Part shown: positions 33,470 to 41,475 of the stretch, in pieces | How the letters are laid out: the number at the start of each line of letters is the position of its first letter | How positions within the stretch are numbered: the stretch's first letter is position 1 | Assembly (NCBI GenBank): GCA_017513525.1 | Contig: JAFXFC010000028.1 | Span: forward strand, 1-59,794 | DNA from: Clostridia bacterium | Lineage (GTDB): Bacteria; Bacillota; Clostridia; Oscillospirales; Acutalibacteraceae | DNA: 59,794 nt | Reading direction: 5' to 3' | Position numbers and translations under genes: made by a program | The notes under the pieces: generated by a model | Told to the model about the DNA's origin: nothing | Database searches by the model: none | The model's input: only the letters and a program-made list of their open reading frames with translations

Positions 33470-36400
33470 TTATTTTATAACTTCAACACTGATAACAGCT
33501 TTTTCACCGTTTATATCCCATTCTTTTGAGATAGCAAATGTTTCTTTAACGCTGACTGAGTCAGCAAGAACATCTGATGCGATCTCAGTTGCATATCGGG
33601 AAACAATATTTTCAAGCTTTTCTTCAGCAGTTACACTTACCTTGATGTGGTCGGTAACATTGAAATCAGACTCTTTTCTCATTGTCTGTATCTTTGAAAT
33701 AATTTCTCTTACGAAGCCTTCTGAAATGAGTTCATCAGTAAGCTTTGTATCAAGTGATACGGTAACTCCGTTATCGGAAAGAGAATAGGAATCATCAATC
33801 TGCTGTGCGGATATGAGAAGATCATCAGCAGTAAGTTCAATTTCTCCGATTGAAATTGAAAGAGTTATATGTCCGTTTTCGTCAAGCTCTTTCTTTGCTG
33901 CAGTTCCGTCAAGATTTTCGAGAAGACCTCTTATCTCTCCGAGCTGTTTGCCGTACTTAGGACCTAAGGTCTTAAGCTGAGGCTTGAATGTATAGGATAC
34001 AAGTCCGTCTGCATTATCCGCAAAAACAACATTCTTGATGTTTAATTCATCACGGATGATTTCAGCATACATTTCATCAAGCTTGGAGTCTGAAACTACT
34101 GTAATAGCATTCAAGGGCTGACGGTTTTTGATATTTGCACCGTTTCTGGCAGCACGGCCCAGAACAACGATATTAAGCACCTGAGTCATATTCTTTTCGA
34201 GTTCAGCATCAATATAGCTGTCGATAACTTCAGGGTAATCACATAAATGAACACTTTCGGGAGCATTTTTATTAAGGGAACAAACAAGATTTCTGTAGAT
34301 ATCCTCAGCCATAAAAGGAATAAGAGGAGCAGAAGCCTTTGCTATAGTCACAAGTGCTGTATATAAGGTCATATAAGCATTTATCTTATCCTGCGCAAGT
34401 CCCTGTACCCAGTAACGCTCACGGCCGCGGCGGACATACCAGTTGGAAAGCTCATCAACAAAGCTTTCAAGTGCCTTTGCTGATTCGGGAATTCTGTAGT
34501 TTTCAAGATGCTCATCTACTTCCTTAACTGTTGAATTAAGACGGGACAACAGCCATTTATCCATAACAGAAAGCTTATCGTAATCGAGCTCATATTTTGT
34601 TGCATCGAATTTATCAATGTTAGCGTAAAGCACAAAGAAGGCATAGGTATTCCAGAGAGTACCCATAAACTTTCTCTGTCCCTCCTGAACAGCCTTACCG
34701 TAGAATCTGTTGGGAAGCCAGGGTGCTGAATTTGTGTAGAAATACCAACGGATAGCATCTGCACCGTAGGTTTCAAGAGCTTCAAAGGGATCTACTGCAT
34801 TACCCTTGGATTTTGACATTTTCTGTCCGTTTTCGTCCTGAACATGACCTAAAACGATAACATTCTTATAAGGAGCCTTATCAAAAATAAGAGTTGAAAT
34901 AGCAAGAAGTGAATAGAACCAGCCTCTTGTCTGGTCAACAGCCTCGGAAATGAAGTCTGCGGGGAACTGCTGTTCAAAGAGCTCTTTATTTTCAAAGGGA
35001 TAGTGATGCTGTGCAAAAGGCATCGAACCTGAGTCAAACCAACAGTCTATAACCTCGGGAACTCTCTTCATTTCCTTGCCGCAATGAGGACATTTTATTG
35101 TTACGGCATCTATATAAGGTCTGTGAAGCTCGATATCATCGGGACAGTTATCAGACATGCTCTTGAGTTCTTCAATGCTGCCTATACAGTGTCTGTGACC
35201 GCATTCACATTCCCAGATGTTAAGAGGAGTACCCCAATAACGGTTTCTGGAAAGTCCCCAGTCCTGAACATTTTCGATAAAGTTACCGAATCTGCCCTTA
35301 CCGATGCTTTCGGGCATCCAGTTAATGGTGTTGTTGTTCTTGACAAGGTCATCCTTAACAGCACTCATCTTTATAAACCAGGATTCTCTTGCATAATAAA
35401 TAAGAGGAGTATCACATCTCCAGCAATGAGGATAATCGTGCTCAAATTTAGGAGCATCAAAGAGAAGTCCCATTTTTTCAAGATCAACAAGAATGGGCTT
35501 ATCTGCATCCTTGACAAAAAGACCTGCATAGGGTGTTTCTTCTGTCATTTCACCCTTTGAGTCAACGAACTGAACAAAAGGAAGGCCGTATTTTCTTCCG
35601 ACATTTGCGTCGTCTTCACCGAATGCGGGAGCAATATGTACAATTCCTGTACCGTCGGTAAGAGTAACATAATTATCGCAGGTTACATAATGACCTTTTA
35701 TCTTCTGCTTTTCGACTGCCTTTCCCGTACATTCAAAAAGAGGCTCATATTCTTTTCTTTCGAGAGCTGTTCCGGGGAAGGTTTCAAGAATTTCATATGC
35801 TTTCTCTCCTTCTTCACATTTGAGAGAACCGAGAACCTTATCAAGAAGAGCAGTAGCCATATAATATGTATAGCCGTCACAAGCCTTAACCTTACAATAC
35901 TCATTATCGGGATTTACACAAAGACCGACATTTGAAGGAAGAGTCCAGGGAGTTGTGGTCCATGCAAGTAAATACGCTTCTTCATCTTTTACCTTGAAAC
36001 GGACAACAGCAGAACGCTCTTTTACGCACTTATACCCTTGAGCTACTTCATGAGAAGAAAGAGGTGTTCCGCAGCGAGGACAATAAGGAACTATCTTGAA
36101 GCCCTTATAAAGAAGGTCTTTTTCCCAGATAGTTTTAAGTGCCCACCATTCTGACTCTATAAAGTTATTATCGTATGTAACATAAGGATCGTCCATATCA
36201 GCCCAGAAGCCGACAGTGCTTGAGAAATCCTCCCACATTCCCTTATATTTCCATACGCTCTCTTTACACTTATCAATAAAGGGAGCAAGACCGTATTCTT
36301 CAATCTGCTCTTTACCGTCAAGTCCGAGAAGCTTTTCAACTTCAATTTCAACGGGAAGACCGTGTGTATCCCAACCTGCTTTTCTGGGAACCATATGGCC

Positions 36401-36625
36401 TTTCATTGTGCGGTAACGGGGGATCATATCCTTTATAACTCTGGTAAGCACATGACCGATATGAGGCTTACCGTTTGCTGTGGGGGGGCCGTCATAGAAA
36501 ACATAGGACTCGCCTTTTGCACGGGAATCCATACTCTTTCTGAAAATATCATTGTCCTTCCAGAACTGCTCAACCTTCTTTTCTCGCTCTACGAAATTAA
36601 GATTAGTTGAAACCTTTTCGTACAT
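33470..36625 (-). CDS. ileS: Isoleucine-tRNA ligase (IleRS2-like)
   Basis: IleS charges tRNA-Ile. The 1051-aa product has the HIGH motif in PTANGKPHIGHVL near residue 48, the editing domain (about 190-400), zinc-like cysteine sets near 467 and 517, the KMSKS motif in GQKMSKSKGNAVDPF near 602 and a long anticodon-binding C-terminus. The length and the GKPHIGH version fit the larger, eukaryote-like IleRS2 class, which is known for reduced mupirocin sensitivity; that property is not shown by the sequence itself. ATG 36625 follows AGGAGG; an upstream in-frame extension runs into the leader terminator. It is regulated by a T-box. Confidence 0.95.
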   Translation of the reverse strand: MYEKVSTNLNFVEREKKVEQFWKDNDIFRKSMDSRAKGESYVFYDGPPTANGKPHIGHVLTRVIKDMIPRYRTMKGHMVPRKAGWDTHGLPVEIEVEKLLGLDGKEQIEEYGLAPFIDKCKESVWKYKGMWEDFSSTVGFWADMDDPYVTYDNNFIESEWWALKTIWEKDLLYKGFKIVPYCPRCGTPLSSHEVAQGYKCVKERSAVVRFKVKDEEAYLLAWTTTPWTLPSNVGLCVNPDNEYCKVKACDGYTYYMATALLDKVLGSLKCEEGEKAYEILETFPGTALERKEYEPLFECTGKAVEKQKIKGHYVTCDNYVTLTDGTGIVHIAPAFGEDDANVGRKYGLPFVQFVDSKGEMTEETPYAGLFVKDADKPILVDLEKMGLLFDAPKFEHDYPHCWRCDTPLIYYARESWFIKMSAVKDDLVKNNNTINWMPESIGKGRFGNFIENVQDWGLSRNRYWGTPLNIWECECGHRHCIGSIEELKSMSDNCPDDIELHRPYIDAVTIKCPHCGKEMKRVPEVIDCWFDSGSMPFAQHHYPFENKELFEQQFPADFISEAVDQTRGWFYSLLAISTLIFDKAPYKNVIVLGHVQDENGQKMSKSKGNAVDPFEALETYGADAIRWYFYTNSAPWLPNRFYGKAVQEGQRKFMGTLWNTYAFFVLYANIDKFDATKYELDYDKLSVMDKWLLSRLNSTVKEVDEHLENYRIPESAKALESFVDELSNWYVRRGRERYWVQGLAQDKINAYMTLYTALVTIAKASAPLIPFMAEDIYRNLVCSLNKNAPESVHLCDYPEVIDSYIDAELEKNMTQVLNIVVLGRAARNGANIKNRQPLNAITVVSDSKLDEMYAEIIRDELNIKNVVFADNADGLVSYTFKPQLKTLGPKYGKQLGEIRGLLENLDGTAAKKELDENGHITLSISIGEIELTADDLLISAQQIDDSYSLSDNGVTVSLDTKLTDELISEGFVREIISKIQTMRKESDFNVTDHIKVSVTAEEKLENIVSRYATEIASDVLADSVSVKETFAISKEWDINGEKAVISVEVIK

Positions 36626-36640
36626 CTCTATTTTCCTCCT

Positions 36641-36879
36641 AAAAAAATAATCCCTTGTCGCATAACAGGACAAAGGAACTTCGTTTTTATACCACCTATT
36701 AACATACGCAAATATGCCGCCCCTGTAACGGTGGGCTTCCGTCAGACCTTACTGTATTTTTCAGATCGGCAACTCCAAAGTGATTTTCGTCACACTCTAC
36801 TCATACAGGGCTTCCACCGTCCCCTGCTCTCTTTGATTTTCGCAATGTGATTACTCTCTTTTTCACAGTTTTTCATACG
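36641..36879 (-). promoter_or_regulatory. T-box leader of ileS (specifier ATC, Ile)
   Basis: On the minus strand the leader shows T-box marks: AGAGAGCAGGGGACGG at the stem I base, the 3' part of stem I GAAAATCACTTTGGAG with specifier ATC at 36782..36784, and the antiterminator bulge AATAGGTGGTAT at about 36690..36700. A terminator stem TCCTTTGTC/GACAAGGGA (36651..36677) followed by TTATTTTTTT completes it. Uncharged tRNA-Ile should favour readthrough into ileS. Confidence 0.9.
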
Positions 36880-36885
36880 CATATT

Positions 36886-36914
36886 ATATTAAAATAAATC
36901 AGGAAGTTTGTCAA
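36886..36914 (-). promoter_or_regulatory. Sigma-A promoter of the ileS leader
   Basis: On the minus strand TTGACA, 17 bases, TAATAT, directly upstream of the T-box. Confidence 0.65.
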
Positions 36915-36935
36915 GTATTTTTTGCAAGGCGGTAA

Positions 36936-36962
36936 CTTATAGGTAAATATTATCATAGAATA
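36936..36962 (+). promoter_or_regulatory. Sigma-K-like promoter of dpaAB
   Basis: A -10 sequence CATAGAATA fits the mother-cell consensus CATAnnnTA, with AC 17 bases upstream as a minimal -35. It ends 19 bases before dpaA. Sigma-K control of dipicolinate synthase is known in Bacillus; the match here is inference. Confidence 0.5.
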
Positions 36963-36981
36963 AAGTGAGGAGGAACCTAAA

Positions 36982-37851
36982 ATGACAAACAAAAAAACCA
37001 TATCGGTGATCGGAGGAGATTCAAGACTTATTTATGCTGCCGAATACCTTGCTGATTCAGGTCATTTTGTATCGGTTTACGGCAGTGAACACGGGAAAAT
37101 TCCGACAACAGTAAAAAAATTATCCTCACTTAAAGAAGCTATGTCAAATGAGATAATATTACTGCCTCTGCCGGTTTCAAAAAACGGAAAATCTCTTAAT
37201 ACTCCTTTATCATCAAAGGATATTTATCTTAAGGACCTGACCGAAGAAATTTCCGAACATAACACAGTATTTTTAGGAATGGGACAACAAAGCTTATTAA
37301 AACAAATCGAAGCAAAAGCCAAATCTGTGTGCGACTATTTTACAATAGAAACACTTACATACAAAAATGCCTTACTGACAGCCGAGGGAATACTCGGGAT
37401 AATTCTTGAGAAATTGCCTGTATCCGTATTCGGACTGAAAATTGCTGTAACGGGCTACGGCAGAATAGCGAGCTTCTTATCCGAAATGCTTTTTTCTCTC
37501 GGTGCAAGTGTTACGGTATTTGCAAGAAATGAGCTGCAGCTTACAAAAGCCCGTATATCAGGCATAAACGCTTGTAAACTGACTGAAATCGGCGAAAAAG
37601 CAGGTGAATTTGATTGTATCGTCAATACAGTACCGAGTATTGTAATTGATGAAAAAACCATCTTGAATACAAAAAAAGACTGTATTCTCATAGAATCGGC
37701 AAGTGCTCCCTACGGGATAGATTTTGAGGCTTGTTCAAAGCATGAGAGAGTCCTTATTAAAGCATTTTCACTTCCCGGGAAAACTGCCCCTAAAACAGCT
37801 GGAATTATTATAGGAGAAACAATTTCAGATTGTATCAAGGAGGTGAAATAA
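36982..37851 (+). CDS. dpaA: Dipicolinate synthase subunit A
   Basis: DpaA and DpaB oxidise dihydrodipicolinate to dipicolinic acid in the mother cell for spore core dehydration. The 289-aa product begins with a nucleotide-binding fold (SVIGGDSRLIYAAEYLADSGH), followed by the dipicolinate synthase block IILLPLPVSKNGKSLN near residue 58 and a second Rossmann fold VFGLKIAVTGYGRIASFLSEML near 147. The C-terminus SLPGKTAPKTAGIIIGETI is typical. GAGGAGG precedes ATG 36982. The stop is directly followed by the dpaB start. Confidence 0.93.
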   Translation: MTNKKTISVIGGDSRLIYAAEYLADSGHFVSVYGSEHGKIPTTVKKLSSLKEAMSNEIILLPLPVSKNGKSLNTPLSSKDIYLKDLTEEISEHNTVFLGMGQQSLLKQIEAKAKSVCDYFTIETLTYKNALLTAEGILGIILEKLPVSVFGLKIAVTGYGRIASFLSEMLFSLGASVTVFARNELQLTKARISGINACKLTEIGEKAGEFDCIVNTVPSIVIDEKTILNTKKDCILIESASAPYGIDFEACSKHERVLIKAFSLPGKTAPKTAGIIIGETISDCIKEVK

Positions 37852-38424
37852 GTGAATAAGCTTAATATCGGTTTTGCTTTTTGCGGCTCCTTTTGTACTT
37901 TTTCACAGGTTTTGGAAGAATTAAAAGAAATAAAAAAAGAAGGACATAACATAATTCCTATTATGAGCTATAACGCATATTCTACAGATACACGATTCGG
38001 AAAGGCGCAATATTTCAGAGATAAAATAGAAGAAATATGCCGGAATGTTATAATATCTTCCATTGCAGATGCCGAGCCGATAGGTCCTAAAAAGCTTTTG
38101 GATGTTCTGGTAATTGAACCATGCACGGGAAACACTCTCGCAAAGATTGCAAACGGCATAGCTGACACCCCTGTGACTCTTGCCGCAAAATCTCACCTCA
38201 GAAACGCGAGACCCGTTCTCATTGCTGTTTCAACAAACGATGCTCTCGCAGGAGCTGCAAAAAATATCGGCAGCCTTATGAACTATAAAAATGTTTATTT
38301 TGTGCCCTACAGGCAAGATGATCCTGTAAATAAGCCGACCTCAATAGTTGCAGATTTTTCAAAAACAAGAGAAGCTTTGTATGAAGCATATAACGGTAAA
38401 CAAATACAGCCTGTTATCCTGTAA
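37852..38424 (+). CDS. dpaB: Dipicolinate synthase subunit B
   Basis: The 190-aa product is a flavoprotein-like subunit of dipicolinate synthase, with NIGFAFCGSFCTFSQVLEEL at the N-terminus, EPCTGNTLAKIANGIADTPV near residue 88 and VYFVPYRQDDPVNKPTSIVAD near 150. Start is GTG 37852 with AAGGAGGTG eight bases upstream, within the end of dpaA, so the subunits are coupled. With spoIVB it shows the organism makes dipicolinate-containing spores. Confidence 0.93.
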   Translation: MNKLNIGFAFCGSFCTFSQVLEELKEIKKEGHNIIPIMSYNAYSTDTRFGKAQYFRDKIEEICRNVIISSIADAEPIGPKKLLDVLVIEPCTGNTLAKIANGIADTPVTLAAKSHLRNARPVLIAVSTNDALAGAAKNIGSLMNYKNVYFVPYRQDDPVNKPTSIVADFSKTREALYEAYNGKQIQPVIL

Positions 38425-38450
38425 ACAGATTTTCATTAAATTTATTATAC

Positions 38451-38479
38451 TTGACAAAAGATGTGAATAAATATAGAAT
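38451..38479 (+). promoter_or_regulatory. Sigma-A promoter of mntP
   Basis: TTGACA, 17 bases, TAGAAT, about 30 bases before the likely start codon. The leader is too short for a yybP-ykoY manganese riboswitch. Confidence 0.65.
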
Positions 38480-38511
38480 TAGCTGGTTAATAATTTTAGG
38501 ATGTGAATTAC

Positions 38512-39087
38512 TTGAACATTGCACTTATAAGCTCCGCAATTCTTTTGGGATTGGGAGTATCTATGGATGCGTTTGCTGTTTCCGTTTGTAAAGGTCTTGC
38601 AGTTGGAAAAGTAACACCTAAGCATATGCTTACAGCCGGTATATGGTTCGGCGGTTTTCAGGCACTAATGCCTTTGATAGGCTTTTTTATCGGTTCACTT
38701 TTTCACGGTTACATAGAAAAATTTGATCATTGGGTTGCATTTGTGCTTCTTGGAGCTATAGGAATAAATATGCTCAAGGAAGCCGCTTCAAAAGAAGATT
38801 GTGATCCTGCCGATGCTTCTTTTAATTTTAAGACTATGCTTATTATGGCAGTTGCTACCAGTATTGATGCTTTAGCAGTAGGTGTAGCCCTTGCTATGGA
38901 AAGTAAAACGAATATCTGGCTGTCTGTTACGCTTATAGGCGTTATAACCTTTATATTCTCAGCCGTAGGAATAAAGCTCGGAAGCATTTTCGGTGAAAAA
39001 TATAAAAAGAAAGCCGAAATTGCAGGCGGAGTAATACTTATCCTGTTAGGTTTTAAAATACTTCTTGAACACCTTGGAGTTTTGTAA
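38512..39087 (+). CDS. mntP: Manganese efflux pump MntP
   Basis: MntP exports Mn2+. The 191-aa product has six membrane helices in two repeats, each with the acidic motif seen here as GVSMDAFAVSVCKG near residue 16 and ATSIDALAVGVAL near 122; these aspartates line the ion path. TTG 38512 is chosen for spacing from AGGAT; GTG 38503 in the same frame is an alternative that adds three residues. The last 35 bp overlap the converging penicillin-binding protein gene, which is unusual and leaves no room for a terminator between them. Confidence 0.9.
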   Translation: MNIALISSAILLGLGVSMDAFAVSVCKGLAVGKVTPKHMLTAGIWFGGFQALMPLIGFFIGSLFHGYIEKFDHWVAFVLLGAIGINMLKEAASKEDCDPADASFNFKTMLIMAVATSIDALAVGVALAMESKTNIWLSVTLIGVITFIFSAVGIKLGSIFGEKYKKKAEIAGGVILILLGFKILLEHLGVL

Positions 39088-40678
39088 TTTCTTCAATAAT
39101 TTCCCGAAATACGGGGGCACAGTCAACTGAGGCTGTGCTCCCCTTTTCATTGAATACGACCACCGAATATTTCGGTTCATCAAAAGGAAAAAAACCTGCA
39201 AACCATGTACATAACTGCTCATTATTATCGCTGTCATATTTTCCCGTCTGTGCCGTGGCTGTCTTTCCTGCAGAGGTAACAATATCAGAGGCTCCGTTTA
39301 CTCCTGTTCCGTTAATCATATTATTGTAAAGTGCCGTACATATAAGCTCACAGGTTTCTTTTTTTACCGCCTCATATTCTGTTTCAGACTTATAATATCC
39401 GTACACTTTTTTATTGTCATCAATAAGCTCTTTTAACAGCACGGGTTCTTTATATGTCCCGCCGTTTGCAAGTACTGAATAAGCTGCAGCCAACTGAACA
39501 GGTGTCACCAATAATTCCCCCTGTCCGAAGCATAGATTTGCAAGCTGTGAATCTGATGTAACACTTCCTGCTTCAGGCAAATTACCCTCTTCTGCAATAA
39601 GAGTAGAGCAAAACTGTGTTTTTGTTCCGAAACCGAACTTTTCTACAGTCTCTATAAGCTTTTTCACACCTGTTTTCAGTCCCAAATCAATAAAAAATGT
39701 ATTACATGATTTTTCTATTGCAAGATTAAGGTCTTCTTTTCCGTGTATATTCGAATTGAAGCATCTGAATGTATTTCCGCCTATCTGTAAATATCCTTTA
39801 CATTCAAAGCTTTCGGATATATTCCAACCGTTTTCAAGTGCCGCCGCTGCAACAAACGGCTTAAATACAGAGCCTGCAGGATAAGCACAGAAGGCTCTGT
39901 TAAGAAACGGAAGATTTTCGTCATTCAGAGAAGAAGCAACATCAAGAGGGTCATAATACGGAACACTCGTTATAGCCAATATCTCAAAGGTATTCACATC
40001 CATTATAACGGCGGCACCTGATGTAATATCGGAATTATTCAACGCTTTTTCTACTATTCTTTGAATATCCTTATCTATTGTAAGAGATAGCCCTGCAGGG
40101 GAATCATAGTTTTCATCTATAATATCTATCCCCTCACCCGCTAAAGCAAAGCCTGAGGCATTAGCCCCATAAAATGCTTTTAATTTTCCCGAAGCTTCAT
40201 CGAGAATCTTTTCAAAAGCTTTTTCAATGCCGCACACACCCATGCCGCTTGAATCCAGATATCCTATAATATGTCGGCAAAGACTTTCATCAGAATATCT
40301 ATTAACATTATAAAAATTCCGGATATATTCTCCGTCTTCAGCATTGATATTTTCCGCAAAGCTGATTAAAATTCCGTTTTTTATTTCATTTTCATTAAAA
40401 TTATATTTATTCTTAATGATCCCGTTTGTTTTTGCATTTGTGAGAAGCACTGTTTTTTCTTCAGTTTCAATATTGACCAGCGGTTTCATGTTTCTGTCAT
40501 AAATATAGCCTCTTGTTTCACCTAAAACAAGGCTTCTTGTGAACTGAGCATCTGCAACCTGTGCTAAAAGACTGTTCTGAATATATATAAGCCTTAATAC
40601 ACAAAGTGAAAATGAAATGCAAAAAACAGCACATAGAATTATTGCCCTTTTTCTTGCTCCCTTAAACTTTTTAAGCAA
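39053..40678 (-). CDS. Class B penicillin-binding protein (transpeptidase)
   Basis: The 541-aa product has an N-terminal membrane anchor (residues about 13-35), a PBP dimer domain (about 45-200) and a transpeptidase domain with SxxK in AGSVFKPF near 273, SxN in EKSCNTFF near 325 and KTA in SAGKTATAQTG near 472, where the usual KTG reads KTA. It crosslinks peptidoglycan at the outer membrane face; division, elongation and spore-cortex types cannot be separated by sequence. TTG 40678 fits the GGAG spacing better than GTG 40687, but both are possible. Its 3' end overlaps mntP. Confidence 0.88.
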   Translation of the reverse strand: MLKKFKGARKRAIILCAVFCISFSLCVLRLIYIQNSLLAQVADAQFTRSLVLGETRGYIYDRNMKPLVNIETEEKTVLLTNAKTNGIIKNKYNFNENEIKNGILISFAENINAEDGEYIRNFYNVNRYSDESLCRHIIGYLDSSGMGVCGIEKAFEKILDEASGKLKAFYGANASGFALAGEGIDIIDENYDSPAGLSLTIDKDIQRIVEKALNNSDITSGAAVIMDVNTFEILAITSVPYYDPLDVASSLNDENLPFLNRAFCAYPAGSVFKPFVAAAALENGWNISESFECKGYLQIGGNTFRCFNSNIHGKEDLNLAIEKSCNTFFIDLGLKTGVKKLIETVEKFGFGTKTQFCSTLIAEEGNLPEAGSVTSDSQLANLCFGQGELLVTPVQLAAAYSVLANGGTYKEPVLLKELIDDNKKVYGYYKSETEYEAVKKETCELICTALYNNMINGTGVNGASDIVTSAGKTATAQTGKYDSDNNEQLCTWFAGFFPFDEPKYSVVVFNEKGSTASVDCAPVFREIIEEITKLQGVQEVF

Positions 40679-40753
40679 ATAAATCACACTCCGATATATA
40701 TTTTTTCACATTTTTATCAAATATTACAAAAAATTAAAAAACTTACTGCAATA

Positions 40754-40782
40754 TTGAATTTATTACCAAATTAGTGTATAAT
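40754..40782 (+). promoter_or_regulatory. Sigma-A-type promoter for the 203-aa membrane protein
   Basis: TTGAAT, 17 bases, TATAAT, 30 bases before the start codon. Confidence 0.65.
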
Positions 40783-40812
40783 TCCTGTAAAATATATATG
40801 GGAGAATACGTA

Positions 40813-41424
40813 ATGCCTATAAGAGAAATGCCGGCATTTGTAATGTCTCACAAAAATGTAAAATATGCTTTATGCTATTCAGTTGCAAGCTGTTTTTGCT
40901 TAGGAATACAATTAATACTGATGGATAAAAATCCGATCAATATCGTATTTGATATTATAATTCCGTTTACTGCTGCTATATGCTTTGCCTGCTATGCAAT
41001 TACAATGGCAATGGACAGGCCCATAATTCTGATTTGCCCTCCAACGGTATTTTTTGTATCCCTTCTTATAAATCAGCTTATATCTGTTGAAGTCGGTGTC
41101 CAGGATACATATCCTTTTATCACTATGATAGAAATGATACCCTATGCATTTTTTTGCGTTTGTGTTGCGACTTGCAAATTCAAAAAAATTACAGATATTG
41201 TTTTAAGGATATTCGGAATAGGACTTATTATCGCAAGCCTTGTTTTGGCTATTCTTGCAGTCTTTTTCAGAATTATAATATTCATTAACAGAACCCACTA
41301 TATAATGAACACTTTCGCAATGATCGCAGGGTTCTTTTCAATTGTATTTATATATTCTGCAATGATAGAGTTGATAAAAATTGCAGGAATAGAAAAAAGA
41401 GTAAGAAAACCTAAAAACACATAA
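40813..41424 (+). CDS. Membrane protein of unknown function
   Basis: I do not recognise this 203-aa protein. It has six or so membrane helices (starting near residues 18, 42, 67, 95, 125 and 155), many cysteines within or next to helices, and a basic C-terminal tail. There are no obvious transporter motifs. ATG 40813 has GGGAGA seven bases upstream. It has its own promoter and a terminator shared with the hydrogenase operon, so it is monocistronic and not tied to neighbours. Confidence 0.65.
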   Translation: MPIREMPAFVMSHKNVKYALCYSVASCFCLGIQLILMDKNPINIVFDIIIPFTAAICFACYAITMAMDRPIILICPPTVFFVSLLINQLISVEVGVQDTYPFITMIEMIPYAFFCVCVATCKFKKITDIVLRIFGIGLIIASLVLAILAVFFRIIIFINRTHYIMNTFAMIAGFFSIVFIYSAMIELIKIAGIEKRVRKPKNT

Positions 41425-41462
41425 AAATCGCTGTCATCTGATGATGACAGCGATTTTATTTT
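41424..41462. terminator. Bidirectional terminator (membrane protein gene / hydrogenase operon)
   Basis: A 15-bp perfect stem AAAATCGCTGTCATC/GATGACAGCGATTTT with a 4-base loop and T-rich flanks. Confidence 0.92.
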
Positions 41463-41475
41463 ATCTTACATAAGA

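Noticed and set aside
38425..38511. Possible manganese (yybP-ykoY) riboswitch before mntP
   Set aside because: The promoter leaves a leader of only about 25-30 bases, too short for the aptamer.
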